A stretch of DNA of 64,000 bases from Micropterix aruncella (GCA_944548615.1 OX155963.1:30841985-30905984); one strand, 5' to 3'. Counted from the stretch's first letter, positions 1 to 63,908 are shown. A program made the numbers and translations. The notes: generated by a model from the letters alone, not told the origin.

Positions 1-133
1 AACCTACCACAGCCGGTCGCTAGTTTGGAGTCCACAGGTCACCCCCCAGAAGTGTAATATTAGTATTATGATGGGCCTGACACCTGTCAGTGAATTCTAT
101 GAAAGCTCCTTTTGTATTTATTTATTATTTATA
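1..133 (+). mobile_element. 3' end of an RLE-type retrotransposon (copy 1)
   Basis: It matches the 3' untranslated end of the element at 44.7-47.0 kb: CCTACCACAGCCGGT, CCCCCCAGAAGTGTAA, TATTATGATGGGCC, then a TTTGTATTTATTTA tail. It is cut by the window start. It lies just beyond exon 14. Confidence 0.75.
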
Positions 134-189
134 AAAAAAAAAAAACAGAAAAAAGCGGCTGACTAGTGCAAACAATGAAAATGACTAAC

Positions 190-51144
<50,955 letters not shown>

Positions 51145-51640
51145 CGTGATCACTGTTCACTTCTACAACGATTGTTACAGAAAATATCAACAATCTAAAG
51201 AAAATAAATAAATCGTAACCTAGAAGAGCCGGTTGTCATCCAAAACTTACGTTTGATCAAAGCATATAATTTTCACTCGATTTAAACCTGAATATACGTA
51301 AATTACAGCAGCTAGAGACGACTACACTTCAAACCACGGAACCAAGCACCACTCACTGATCATATAAATATCAAACACTAAAGAAAAGCGTCGAAAAAGC
51401 GACGCCGTAACTGGCCGTAACCACCAACCACGGCCGTAACAGGAATAGGTCTCTGAAGCTGGCGGCAAAGATAATTTAATAATGGCTGGCGGCAGAAAAC
51501 GGAATATATAAACATACGTACATATAGCAAACCAATACCAGTCCACCAATGACAACGCGTTAATTATGCTACAACTAAAAATAAATAGTAAAGGCTCCCG
51601 CGGGAAATACAAATTATGCTTGTCATATTTAGCAGAGTAG
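51145..51640 (-). promoter_or_regulatory. 5' region of the host gene with a possible 5'UTR intron
   Basis: Reading toward the gene, a GTAAGT donor consensus follows an AAAC at 51251, and plausible acceptors (CTTTAG, TTGTAG) lie between it and the start codon, so a short 5'UTR intron is likely. No TATA box can be defended. The satellite array begins only a few hundred bases further upstream, so promoter sequence must be confined here. Confidence 0.35.
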
Positions 51641-51679
51641 GCAATAGACCGAATCGGATACTCAAATTTTAGTCTGGCA

Positions 51680-54060
51680 ATGATCGAGAAACATAATTTA
51701 GGAGGTTCGAAATTTTACTATGCAAATTTTATTATCGCCGATGTTAGTATGCAATGGTCGAGGCGGCCGCTCAAACTTCGGTCTGGCAGATATCGAGAAT
51801 CCCACTTTTGGAGTTTCATAAATTTACTATACATAGCTGATAATATTAGACATCACATATAAAAAGTGTATCAGGGCGTTATTTTTTAAGTTGGAGATAT
51901 TAATTCCCAAACTTGGGTCCGCGCATCGACGATTTTAGTATGTCGAGGCAGCCGCTCAAACTTCGGTCTGGGAAATATCGAGAATCCCACTTTTGGAGCT
52001 TCAAAATTTTACTATGCATAGCTAATGATATTTTACATCACAGATAAAAGTATATTAGGGCGTTATTTTTAAAATTAGAGATATTAATTCCCAAACTTGG
52101 GCCCACGCATCGCCGATTTTAGTATGTCGAGGCAGCCGCTCAAACTTCGGTCTGGGAAATATCGAGAATCCCACTTTTGGAGCTTCAAAATTTTACTATG
52201 CATAGGTAATGATATTTTACATCACAGATAAAAGTGTATTAAGGCGTTATTTTTAAAATTAGAGATATTAATTTCCAAACTTGGGTCCGCGCATCGCCGA
52301 TGTTAGTATGTCTCTAAGGCGGCCGCTCAAACTTCGTTCTGGCAGATATCGAGAATTCCAGTTTTGGAGCTTCAAAATTTTACTATACATAGCTGATGAT
52401 ATTGCAAATCACAAATAAAAAGTGCATTAGGGTCTTATTTCTTAAATTGAAAATATTAATTCCCAAACTTGGGCTCGCGCATCGCCGATGTCAGTATGCA
52501 GTGGTCGAGGAAACCGCACAAACTTTGGGCAAGTGCATGAATTTGGATTTTTGTTGCTGGGTTGGCAGCTATCGAGAATCCCACTTTTGGAGCTTCAAAA
52601 TTTTACTATATATAGCTGATTATATTATACATCACATATAAAAAGTGCATTAGGGCGTTATTTCTTAAATTGAAGATATTAATTCCCAACCTTGGGTCCA
52701 CGCATCGCCGATGTTAGTATGCAATGTTCGAGGCGGCCGCTCAAACTTCGGTCTGGCAGATATCGAGAATATCACATTTGGAGCTTCAAAATTTTACTAT
52801 ACCTAGCTGATGATATTACACATCACATATAAAAAGTGCATTAGGGTAATATTTCTTAAATTGAAGATATTAATTCCCAAACTGGGGCTCGCGCATCGCC
52901 GATGTTAATTTTTCGAGGCGGGCGCTCAAACTTCGGTCTGGCAGATGTCGAGAATCCCCTTTTTGGATCTTCAAAATTTTAGTATACATAGCTGATGATA
53001 TTACACGTCACCTATAAAGAGTTCATTAGGGGATTATTTCTTAAATTGAAGATATTAATTCCAAAACTTGGGCTCGCCCATCGCCAATGTTAGTATGCAG
53101 TGGTCAAGGAAATCGCACAAATTTTGGGCAAGTGCATGAATTTGGATTTTTGTTGCTGGGTTGGCATCTATCGAGAATCCGACCTTTCTAGCTTCAAAGT
53201 TTTACTATACGTAGCTGATTATATTATACATCACATATAAAAAGTGCATTAGGGCGTTATTTCTTAAATTGAAGATATTAATTCCCAAACTTGGGTACGC
53301 ACATCGCCAATGTTAGTATGCAATGTTCAAGGCGGCCGCTCAAACTTCGGTCTGGCAGATATCGATAATCCCACTTTTGGAGCTTCAAAAATTTACTATA
53401 CATAGCTGATGATATTATACATCACGTATAAAAAGTACATTAGGGCGCTATTTTTTAAATTGGGGATATTAATTCCCAAACTTGGTCCGCGCATCGCCGA
53501 TGTTAGTATGTCTAGGCGGCCGCTCAAACTTCGGTCTGGCAGATATCGATAATCCCTTTTTGGAGCTTCAAAAATTTACTATACATAGCTGATAATATTA
53601 CACATCACATATGAAAAGTTTATTAGATCGTTATTTCTTAAATTAAAGATATTAATTCCCAAACTTATGCTCGCGCATCGCCGATGTTAGTTTGCAGTGG
53701 TCGAGAAAACTATTTTCGAGAGCTTCAAAAATTTACTATATAAGGCTGATGATATTTCACACGACATATAAAAAAAGGATTAGGGCGTTGTTTTTTTAAT
53801 TGGAGATATGATTTACCAAACTTGGGTCCGCGCATCGCCGATGTTAGTATGTCTAGGCGGCCGCTCAAACTTTGGTCTGGCAGATATCGAGAATCCTACT
53901 TTTGGAGCTTCAAAATGTTATTATACTTAGATAATGATTTTATACATGACATATAAAAAGTGCAATAGGGCGTTATCTTTTAAATTGGAGATATTAATTC
54001 CCAAACTTGGGTCCGCGCATCGCCGATGTTAGTATGTCTAGGCGGCCGCTCAAAGTCACA
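51680..54060 (+). repeat. Satellite array S2, plus orientation (~12 units of ~190 bp)
   Basis: Units contain TCGAGAATCCCACTTTTGGA, GATATTAATTCCCAAACTTG, GCGCATCGCCGATGTTAGTA and GGCGGCCGCTCAAACTTCGG. A longer variant with GCATGAATTTGGATTTTTGT occurs at about 52531 and 53134. Ends near the retrotransposon 5'UTR. Confidence 0.9.
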
Positions 54061-54134
54061 TATAAAATATATACATTAGGTACATACCTATAAATAGTGC
54101 ATTAGGGCGTTTTATGTTTGAAAGTTTAGAGTAC

Positions 54135-56655
54135 TTGACTGTTTAATAAAAGATGCGGGATTCTATTAGGGATTACTAACGGTGGTGGTCGCGTTTTGCG
54201 TGTGAATTTCGTGTCCGTCTCCGGTGTTCTCCTTGTTCTTCCTAGTGTTTGTTCTGTCCAGTGTTTTATCTGTGCTCCTGCTGAGCGTGTTTTCTAGCGT
54301 TGCCCGCCTATTTTGGTGAGCAATTATAACATTATTTCACAAATTAACTTTTTGTAGGGTATTCATTTTTTTTCTATTTTTTAACCACGTTTATGATGAG
54401 TTATACGTGATTGTATTGACATGGAATTAGCCGCAGGGGGGTCAACGGGAGCACACCCGTTGACCCCATCAAACCTCAGTGCTATTTTCGATGGGGAAAT
54501 TGATTCTAGGGCCTCTGTGGGAGCCAACGTAGAGGTGGCTTCCTCAGTCGAACGCGAATCAAATACAAGCCCTAATTTGTACGGGGAGGGTTCCCAAGGA
54601 CCCTTCTTAGTGTTTATCCAGTATAAACCGAATCAAACGGCTGAGAGTGACCCCTCCAGCCTAAACATTTTTCCCCTTTCAGTAGGCAAACTAATCCAGA
54701 AAAATAAAGTAGCCGACGTTCTTTTACTAAAAAAAACAGGACGAAACCGTATCGAGGTTACCCTGAAGACTGGCAAATCGGCCAATATGCTGGCGACCGC
54801 TGACTTCCTAACAAAAAAGAACTTTAACGCGTTCATCCCCTCTTTCTCCACAGTGCGGCTCGGACTCGTTAAGGGCTTAGATAATGACCTCAGTGATGAG
54901 GAGATAATCGAGGCCATCAACAACAGCAATATTTGTCTAGCGAAAAGCATTCGCCGTCTTAACTTCCGCTCCTCCGACCCCCAGGGTAACACCGTCTGAA
55001 AACCATCCAGGACGGTGGTTATAACCTTCGAGGGCCAAAAGTTACCAGAAAGAATAATGATTTTTTACAATTCTCTTCCAGTGGAAAGTTACGCCTTCCT
55101 CGTCACACAATGTCGCAAATGCCTCCGTTTTGGACACCTTATAAAAACCTGCAGGGCTAATTCCCCACGATGCTTCCGGTGCGGAGAAGTCCACTCCGGC
55201 GAAACTTGTACAAATACCGCAACATTGGTTTGTGTCAATTGTCGCGGTAACCATAGTGCAAACGACCCTTCCTGCCCAGAGTTCATGAGACAAAAGGCTA
55301 TTAAACAACTTATGGCTAAAGAGGGCATCTCTTTTAATGAAGCGTCCTCTCGCTTCCCCAAAATTTCTAGAAATTCGTATGCAACGGTTACTGCAATCAA
55401 CCCCCCCCCCCCCAGCCTCCATCTTTTTTCAACTTAACCCCTAATAACAGCTATCGTCCTAGAATAATAACCGTAGACCCTTTAAGGTCGGGTAAGACAA
55501 AATGGAAAGGCAAGAAGAGAAAACTCTCTTCTCCTCCTCCCACTTCCAACCCTCGTCCACAAGCCGCCCCCACCTCAGATCTGAGATGGGACTACTTCCC
55601 CGACAGGGTCGAGAATGGCAGCTGCCTTAACAGACAGCCTAAGTCCACGACCCTGGAAGAGATTGCGTCCCTCCTGCGGCTACTAATCGCCCAAAATAAG
55701 GGAAATTCTGTAGCCTCATCCTGCAGCGATACCTCCTCCTTTATAACGGTAACTGATCTTCCCTCTTTAAAATCCGTGGCGGGCGGACTGTCATCCGCCT
55801 CTTAACGTATATAAGAGTTTCAACGCTCTTTCACTCGCCCCTCCTGTCTTTTTTATTCCTTTTTCCTTTTTTTTATTTATTTAATATTTTTTTATTTTTT
55901 ATTTTATTTTATTTTTTTTAAATATTGTATAAACGTAATTCCGTCCCCACAGTGTGATTGTGGATTTGATATCTGCACCGTGGATCACCTCTTCTTTAAT
56001 TGCCCTCTCCTTAACAACTTTCCTTCGTTTATTCCTAATCTCATTCAATTGAAAATCGAACTCCCTACCAAAATCGATATCCTTCTGGCGTCCAATTCCA
56101 TTAAAATTTATCGAGTCATCGCTAAATTCATTAACCTAAATCATTTAGCCATTTAACCCATATTCCGAAATGCCTTCTGGGGGTGGCCGCTTCCGTTCGC
56201 TGCTCGGGATCGGACCCGCCTTGTGACGTCAGGCCGATGGAAATGTGGCCCCGTTGTCGAGGTTGGCTGTGGAAAAAGTCGCTGAATATGGCGAGTTTTT
56301 GGCAGTAACTTGCAGTCAATGGACGACACATTCTCGGTGCGGCCGATGCCGGGGGAGGGGCCTGCTCTCGGGGGGCGGTGGGGAGCGGCGCTGCCCCCAG
56401 AAGCACTTCTCTATTACCCTGACCCTTCTCCTTTTTCTTTCTCCAAAATATTCCCCTAATATTCTGTTATGTTTTTAGTCTCTATGTTGTCCTCTGTGTA
56501 TGCAATTGTGATGTCCCTTCCTTTTTTTTTTGTAGGTACTAACACTAACAGTAGTCATCCTCCCGTCAACAATACATACAAACTGGCACAAAATCACCAG
56601 CACCCTAGCTGCGTGGAATTGCCACAAGGAAAAGAAAGAAGAAGAGAAGAATAAA
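54135..56655 (+). mobile_element. Non-LTR retrotransposon with ORF1 but almost no ORF2 (HAL1-like)
   Basis: The order is: GT-rich 5'UTR (54135-54420), ORF1 (54421-55805), a T-rich join, a remnant of the ORF2 C-terminus (CDCGFDICTVDHLFFNCPLL...LNHLAI-stop, 55950-56155), and a 3'UTR ending in GAAAAGAAAGAAGAAGAGAA. Endonuclease and RT are gone through an internal deletion. It is embedded between inverted satellite arrays. Confidence 0.8.
54421..55805 (+). pseudogene. ORF1 (gag-like) with three zinc knuckles
   Basis: The N-terminal part has a RNA-binding-like fold region (LVFIQYKPNQ..., VADVLLLKKTGRNRIEV). Then three CCHC knuckles: CRKCLRFGHLIKTC, CFRCGEVHSGETC and CVNCRGNHSANDPSC. This is the ORF1/Gag of I/Jockey-type elements, which coats the RNA. 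An in-frame TGA at 54997 and a frameshift in a C-run (~55402) break a frame otherwise open to 55805 (…VAGGLSSAS-stop). Confidence 0.85.
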
Positions 56656-56924
56656 AGATGCCGATTCACCCCCTTGTAGGATCGGTGAAGGCGGCCGGAT
56701 ATTCTATTGTGGTGGAAAGATTTTCAAACAATGAAACGGCCTCTCTGCGAGCTGACCGATGTCTTTTTTCGTTGCGACATTTCGTTTCGAAGTCTACGGC
56801 GCATGTGTTGAACCATTGCCTTCTCTATTTCGAAGAGATAGAGAAGGCAATGGTTGAACAGATGTGTCTTGTCGTATGTACGCTTGGAAGTGCGGCTTGG
56901 CTTTTAATTTAAGAAATAACGCCC
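56656..56924. repeat. Spacer with an 18-bp perfect hairpin
   Basis: AACCATTGCCTTCTCTAT and its complement flank a 9-nt loop at about 56814-56858. A 14-nt piece of the arm (ATTGCCTTCTCTAT) reappears at 61207. Confidence 0.7.
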
Positions 56925-57790
56925 CGATAAACTTTTTATATCTGATGTATAATATCATCAGCTATGTATAGTAAAATTTTAAAGCTCCAAAAGTGGGATT
57001 CCGATATCTGCCAGACCGAAGTTTGAGCGGCCGCCTAGACATACTAATATCGGCGATGCGCGGACCCAAGTTTGGGAAATCATATCTCCAATTTAAAAAA
57101 TAACGCCCTAATACACTTTTTATATATGATGTATAATATCATTAGCTATGTATAGTAAATATTTGAAGCTTCAAAAGTGGGATTCTCGATAGCTGCCAAC
57201 CCAGCAACAAAAATCCAAATTCACTTGCCCAAAATTTGTGCGGTTCCCTCGACCACTGCATACTAACATCGGCGATGCGCGAAGCCCAAGTTTGGGAATT
57301 AATATCTTCAATGCGCTTTTTATATGTGATGTGTAATATCATCAGCGATGTATAGTAAAATTTTGAAGCTCCAAAGTGGGATTCTCGATATCTGCCAGAC
57401 TGAAGTTTGAGCGGCCGCCTCGACATACTAACATCGGTGATGCGCGGACCCAAGTTTGCGAATTAATATTTCCAATTTAAAAAATAACGCCCTGATGCAC
57501 TTTTATTATGATGTCTAATATCATCAGCGATGTATAGTAAAATTTTGAAGCTCCAAAGTGGGATTCTCGATATCTGCCAGACCGAAGTTTGAGCGGACGC
57601 CTCGACCACTGCATACTAACACCGGCGATGCGCGAGCCCGAATTCGAGAATTAAAATCTCCAACCTAAGAAATAACGTCCTTATGCACTTTTTATATGTG
57701 ATATCTTATATCATCATTTTGAACATTCTAAAGTGGGTTCCTCGATGGCTGCCAGACCGAAGTGTGAGCATCGGCGGGCCTCGAGTTCAA
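56925..57790 (-). repeat. Satellite array S2, inverted orientation (~4-5 units)
   Basis: The same units as 51.7-54.1 kb read on the minus strand, including the long variant (about 57185-57225), most with the GCGGCCGC or GCGGACGC core. Confidence 0.9.
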
Positions 57791-59283
57791 GCTGAGTATT
57801 AATATTTCCAATTTAATAAAAATATCTCAGGCAGTTTTTTTTATTCAGCATTAAATATAATACAGAAATAAAAAAATGAGATATTCGTTGCTTTTCGCAG
57901 AAAAGCCGAAAAGTCATACAGACATGATGCACGATTTACAATTATAATGTTGGTGTCGTGTTAGAAAATATTCCTCATGTTGGTTAAGCTGCATAACGCT
58001 AATTTTTAACTGCTTGTGATTGGTTAAGCCTCGTCTGTGATTGGCTTAAACTTTTAGCCAATAAGATGCATTTCGTTTTGTTGCTGGCGAAGGCGCCAGA
58101 TTCATTCCGGTGGCTGTAACGACGACAGCAGTGGACGACAGCGACGACGGCGGACACAAATTGTGGCCAAATTTCGAAACGTAAAAATACTACCGACATT
58201 GTTGAAAAAATACCATTTTATCTATGGAACAGCTAAATATTCTACAAATATACCACCAGACGTCTTGTATTTAATTTCATTTCAAATTTTATTCGTTTTC
58301 TTGAAATATATCATTTATATTTTTACATTTTAAACAAATATATTATTTACATTTTATTGAAATATATTGTATTTATGCAGACTAGCAAACACTTCTAAAT
58401 TGAAAATGATTTATAGGAAGTTGAAATACTAATATTTTTCTAATTATTTAAACGTTTTTAAATACCTCGCGTTGTAGTGCATTTGCTAATATGCAATAAA
58501 AATATATACTTTTTAAAATGCAATTGTCAAAAATAAAAAAAATACTACATTAAAAATCCTTTTACCAAATTTTGACCCAAAACATACCACCGTGTCTATA
58601 AAAATACCAAATGTGGCCACACTGGCAACGGTTGTCAAATTTTATCATAAACAAAAGTCCTCTATAAACTGTGGCTCTGTTACGACACGGATTATTTATA
58701 CAGAGAAGGTAACCTACTATGCCCAAGACTTACTTTTTTATAATAATATAGTTTTTTGCAGTTAATAAGTGAAACAGATATTACAGAATAATAAATTAAA
58801 CAAAATCATGCACCTAGTTAGAAGAGGAGTAAAACCTCTTTGGCTAATATCCAAACAAAATTTCGGTAAAAAAAATTTGAATCCTCGGACAAAGCCCGAT
58901 ATCAAGGAGTCACCTCATCAGTAAATAGGAAAAGAAGTAATAAATTAATAATATAAAACTGGTAATTACCCTATCCACAACTAAGTCGGTGCTTAAAGTA
59001 AGAATAGGGAAATGCATAATCAATTAGGTAAAGTCGTAAAGATAAATACAGAGCGGAGATAACATGGCCTTTTGCCAGGCAACATAAAATTTCTTTTGGT
59101 ACCACCTCGACACAGGTTATTCCTAGTGAGGTGGAAAACCATAAACTATCAGATCTGAATCTCTTTCCAAAACGAAAAGTAAATGTTTCATTAATAATTA
59201 TTAGGCTAATAGAGTGTTTTTATTATGCTATTAAATGTAAAGTTTTACAGGCTTGAATAAATATTTTTTTTTTATATTGTATG
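57791..59283. other. Intergenic AT-rich stretch
   Basis: There is a short direct repeat GTGATTGG(C/T)T around 58016-58048. No gene or known element recognised. Confidence 0.4.
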
Positions 59284-60687
59284 TACGAAGGCTGTTTTTA
59301 AAGTTCTGGGAAAGGTGCTATAATTAAATTACGCAGAACTTATAGGCAATTTTATTGGTGCCAGACAAGTCTTGACACGTAGAAGCAACTATCTAGTACA
59401 ATATTGTTCAGTCTGATTTAGGTGTTTTCATAGCATTGTTTTTGTAACCATAGAAGACGCAGCAAAATCTCAAAGAGAAATTTTTTTTTGTGGAAAAAAG
59501 TTGTGAAAACATCAGAGATTATTCAGCGTCTGCAAGGAGTATTTGGTGAGTCTGTAGAATCGAAAAGTACTGTTTATCGGTGGACCGGTTTCAAAACCGG
59601 TAGAACATCACTAGAAGACGATCCACGCAGTGGGCGCCCAAGCACGTCGGTAAATGAAAGAAACATTAATGCCGTCGAAGACCTACTGAAAGAGGACAGG
59701 CGAATGACTATTCGTCAAATTAGTGTGCACCTAGGAATAGGTACACGACATCTTGCATGATTGTTTGGGCGTTAGCAAGGTTTCGACGCGCTGGGTGCCA
59801 AGACTGTTGGGACCAGAACACAAACTCAATAGGTCTGATACGTGTCAACTTCAAGAGCTGTTAACCCGTTACGGTGCGGAATTTCGGTAACGAATAATAG
59901 CCACTGACGAAACGTGGATTCCCCGCAAACCTGAAGAAAGGCTCCCACTTAAGGCGCGTGCAGTTCCGTCTATTGGAAAGGTAATACTTACTGTATTCTG
60001 GGATTGCGAAGGGATTATTTTTATGAATTATCTGGCGAAAGGTACTATAATTAACGCAGAATAATATTCGAATTTATTATCCGGACCACTGCCGCATGCA
60101 CTTGTCCAAAAACGGCCTGGAAAATTAAATAAGAGCCCGTTATTGCAACAGGATAATGCAAGGCCACGCACCGTAAGAAAAACGAAGGATGTTTTGAACG
60201 ATTTACGATGGGAATTGCTTCCACACCCACCTAATTCCCCGAATCTTGCGCCCAGCGATTATCACCTGTTCCCAGATTTGAAAAAAACTCTTACAGGGTG
60301 TTCAAATTTCAAATTATTTATTGAGTTCAAATTATCAGCACATTCAATATACAAAAGTTTTAACCTAACTAGGCAGCCGCCTGTTCCAAGGTAGACAATT
60401 TATTTTAATTATCCTAAGAAATCTATAATATAATATTTATATAAATAAACAAAATCATACGATCGATTTGAAAGTTTAACTGACGTAAAACATGCCATAA
60501 AGAGGTGGATTGAGGAGACACCGAAAAGTTCTTTGAGGACGGCTTAAAATAAATAGTTTATCGTTGGGATAAATGTATTCAGTTAAATGGAGATTATGTT
60601 GAAAAACTACATTGTAATATTGACGAAAATTACCAAAATAATAAAAATTATAGCTAAATTCCCAGAACTTTAGAAACATCCCTCGTA
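59284..60687 (+). mobile_element. mariner transposon with both TIRs, transposase dead
   Basis: The ends TACGA(A/G)GG(C/A)TGTTT and CTAAAGTTCTGGGAA (right end inverted) pair over about 40 bp, with TA at both borders. Coding blocks in order: WKKVVKTSEIIQRLQGVFGE, STVYRWTGFKTGR, DDPRSGRPST, TDETWI (first Asp), LLQQDNARPRT (second Asp), HPPNSPNLAPSDYHLF (third Asp, exactly 34 residues after the second). DD34D is the mariner signature. Frameshifts, stops and an extra ~120-bp insert near 60300-60420 inactivate it. Confidence 0.9.
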
Positions 60688-60689
60688 TA

Positions 60690-62180
60690 ATTATATATTA
60701 TAACAGTATACCAGACAGTAGCTTCTCTTAGAACTAAATTGAAATCGAAGCCAATATGTCACGAGTCGTAAGGGCTCAGATATGGCCGCCAGCTGTCCCG
60801 TTACTCGGCCCACGCATATATCCAAACGTTCGAAAAATTCCCCAGCCTTTACCTGCGCATAATGCTAACCAAGGGCGCTCGTCGAGACGTACCTACTCCT
60901 CTGCCCACATTCCTTTCACCCTCTTTCCGCAATGCCCTGTAGCTCGAGAGTAAAGCTACTGGTTGGTATACTATAATTATATTATTAACTCATAGGTTAT
61001 CAGAATCTTTATTGCCGCTACTCAGCCGTCTTCAAAATGGTATATAATTATGGTTTCATATAATATAAATCCATGTCTTGCTCTGCGGCCGTCAAAAAGC
61101 GCGGGAGGCGTGAAATAGGCAAATTTTGACAGTTGGCGATAACATTTCTTTTACTAATTTTTGTTAGCAATCATTTATTTCGATCAAAATTATAACCAAT
61201 TTAGCATTGCCTTCTCTATCTATAAATAAATTAATAATAATCTATTAATAATTTTTTTATAGATACAGGAGGCTATGAATTTAGGCAATGAGTAACGGTT
61301 GTTACCGTCCGATTTCCGTGTGCGATGCGGTGCAACAAAATTCGGCGTATTCAAAATCGTGCCGTGTGCTAGGTTGCTTGTACGAGTCTGACCACTGTTT
61401 CTATTTGATGAACGTGAGTTATTATCATTTTATGTGAGTTTTTAATCTAGATTAATATATCATTTGCAACGTTACAAATATTCCGAGGGCGTTGCTTCAA
61501 CAACGGAACTAAAAAAATACAAAAATGGTTGAGATCCCGTCACAACCACAACAGGGATTTTTCGTAGAACATTTGTAGGATTCCTATGTTTATTGGGAGT
61601 CTAAAATTTTAAAATATCTAGAAGCAAATTAGATTTTTGAACTGAGGTTTTGCAATAAGAATTGAAGATGTTTTAATGTCACCCCACCAGCTGCGCCGAC
61701 TTCTTGAAAACCTCGTGGGTGCTCATGCAGTCGACTCAGGTGGCTCCTTAAAAAAAACTGGCGAAGTGCGAGAGGAAAAATGCACACTGACTGACAAATA
61801 TATATTCTACCTACATAATCCGTCAATTCTTCGTAAATTTGTACAGTAGAACTCGAGTTATAAGCGAACAGGCAGGCAGTAGGATAGAAAGATGTTGCAT
61901 TTATTTTATAAAGAAGAGAAACGGAAGAGAAGAAAAGAAGATAAGTAAAAATGATAGATCTAATTATAAATAATGTTAATCTGTTTATAGCTTTTTTAAA
62001 GTGTATTATGTTTGCAGCACCTTTGCATCGTTGTACCCATTTATACTAAAATATAAAAATGAAACGATAATTATATTAGTGATATACATAATTTTTATTA
62101 GCAGAAAATATAATTATTAGCTTAATGTACACTTGACGTGTACTGCAACACGAAATGTATAATCAACATTAATAAAGCTT
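60690..62180. other. Intergenic sequence, unassigned
   Basis: 60756-60950 is GC-richer with an open frame of 65 codons but no recognisable domain. The remainder is AT-rich. Confidence 0.35.
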
Positions 62181-62182
62181 TG

Positions 62183-63908
62183 TTAGATGAAGTGTTTTAA
62201 AATGTAATTATTCACATATTTTTTTCCTAATGCGAACGTATTTTGACGAACTACAGCTCTATTTATAAATATATCAGCGATTTCTTCAAGGTTCAAATCA
62301 TCTGCTATTTCTCGGTTTACATGCACTACCATGTGATCATTTAGTCTTTGCTGGGTCATCGTATTTCTTAAATAAGTTTTTATTCGCCTTAATGCTGAAA
62401 ACGACCATTCGGCAGTACATGTCGATACTGGAATAGTTAAAACGATTTTTAACAATTTGATGACTTCAGGTATCATATCTTTGGTAGATTCGCAATGAGA
62501 ACTTGTAAAAGAAACAACATCTTCCACGTTATTCAGTCTGTCATTTTTTGTTCGTGCAATATCTAAAAGCATGTTACAATGAAGAACCAAACGATCCATA
62601 TCAAAGTCATCTCCGTAAAACTCTTTTAAATAACTGCTGATTGTATCGTTTTGCTCAGTAAAAAATAGTTCCATGTTACTTAAGTGTGTCATAGCATTTT
62701 TAGTAAAGCGCTGTTCAATGCAGCCTATGACTTTATCTAACACTTCAAAATATTTTGTTTGATAAAAGTCAGCTGGCGAGGAAAATTGGTGCGGTTCATT
62801 TGAAGAGTCGTCTATCTTTTTAGGTCTCCTTATTTTTGGAGTTTAAGCGCTAAGTCAAGAGTAGATTTCCAAACGATTTGAAACTTTTCATCAGTTCTTT
62901 GGGACGATAAAATTTGCTTGGCAGTATGAATATTATCAACAGCTTTTTGCAGATGTAAAGATTTCTTCTGTAAAGTAGCCCCAAATTTAGAGCCTCGATA
63001 CGGTCAAGAATTTCTATCAGAAATTTGATAATAAAAAGAGATTCGTAAGATTGAAGACTTTTTAAAAACCCTTTTGCTTTTTGTGTCGTTCAAAAAACAT
63101 AGCAGTACACTATAATTATTTAGAATAGTTTTCAACGAAGATATACGGCAGCACCATCTTGTTGGGCAAAATGGCCACAGAGAAAGGTATTGAGCATCAT
63201 TAGCTGCCTGAAGTGATTCGAAACAAGCTTGAGGTTTTGGCGAGCCACGTACAAATACGATAAGCTCTAATATTAATACTAAAAAATCTCTTATTGCAGC
63301 TACTTCTTTAATTGTGTCTTGAACAACTAGGTTTAACGAATGAGCCATGCAATGCACATGAATTGCCCTTAGTTCGATAGCCTTTACCCGCGACTATGTG
63401 CTCCACTAACATTAGCAGCGCCATCTGTGCATAGACCCCTACACGCTTTGATATTTATGTCGAATCTTCTTAGCACGTCATTGCAAATTTCAAACAAAAT
63501 TTCGGATGTTGTTAATGTCGTTTTATAGAGGCCGAAAAAAGTTTTATGTATATTAGGCTGTGAGTCCACATAACGAAAGCAAAATTTGACTCGTTCATGA
63601 TTGGAAATATCACTCGTTTCATCAACCATAACTGAGTAATAGACCGCATTTTGTACTAGTTTGATTATTTTATGCAATGTTTCATGACTCAAAATCGTAC
63701 ACAGTTCGTTAGTGATATCGTGTGACAACCACTTATATTTGCTACGCTGGAGCAACGAGTTTAACTCGGGAATATCCTGTGATCGCAACTTTAACAACCG
63801 AATATAATTTGAATGTTCGTCCTCGTGACCCCTTATGGCTAGGCCTCCAGTCATTAAAAAACGAAGAGTAGAAATCATTTTTAAAAGGGCGGTTCTAGCT
63901 GTTTTCAT
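62183..63908 (-). pseudogene. hAT transposase (ZMYM1/TTF-type family), frameshifted
   Basis: Minus-strand blocks from 63908: LAIRGHEDEHSNYIRLL, YYSVMVDETSDISNHER (first catalytic Asp), FDINIKACRGLCTDGAANVS (second Asp), MHCMAHSLNLVVQD, FCPTRWCCR, and the C-terminal dimerisation block VSTCTAEWSFSALRRIKTYL, RNTMTQQRLNDHMVVH. hAT enzymes cut and paste with 8-bp target duplications. Frames shift near 63380, 63000 and 62800, so it is dead. The N-terminal zinc finger would lie toward or beyond the window end. Confidence 0.85.

Noticed and set aside
54421..55437. Reading ORF1 as a host zinc-knuckle gene
   Set aside because: The knuckle pattern, 5'UTR, 3'UTR and ORF2 remnant show it is retrotransposon Gag.
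60756..60953. 65-codon frame starting MSRVVRAQ
   Set aside because: No domain, no splice signals or neighbours that support it; probably chance.
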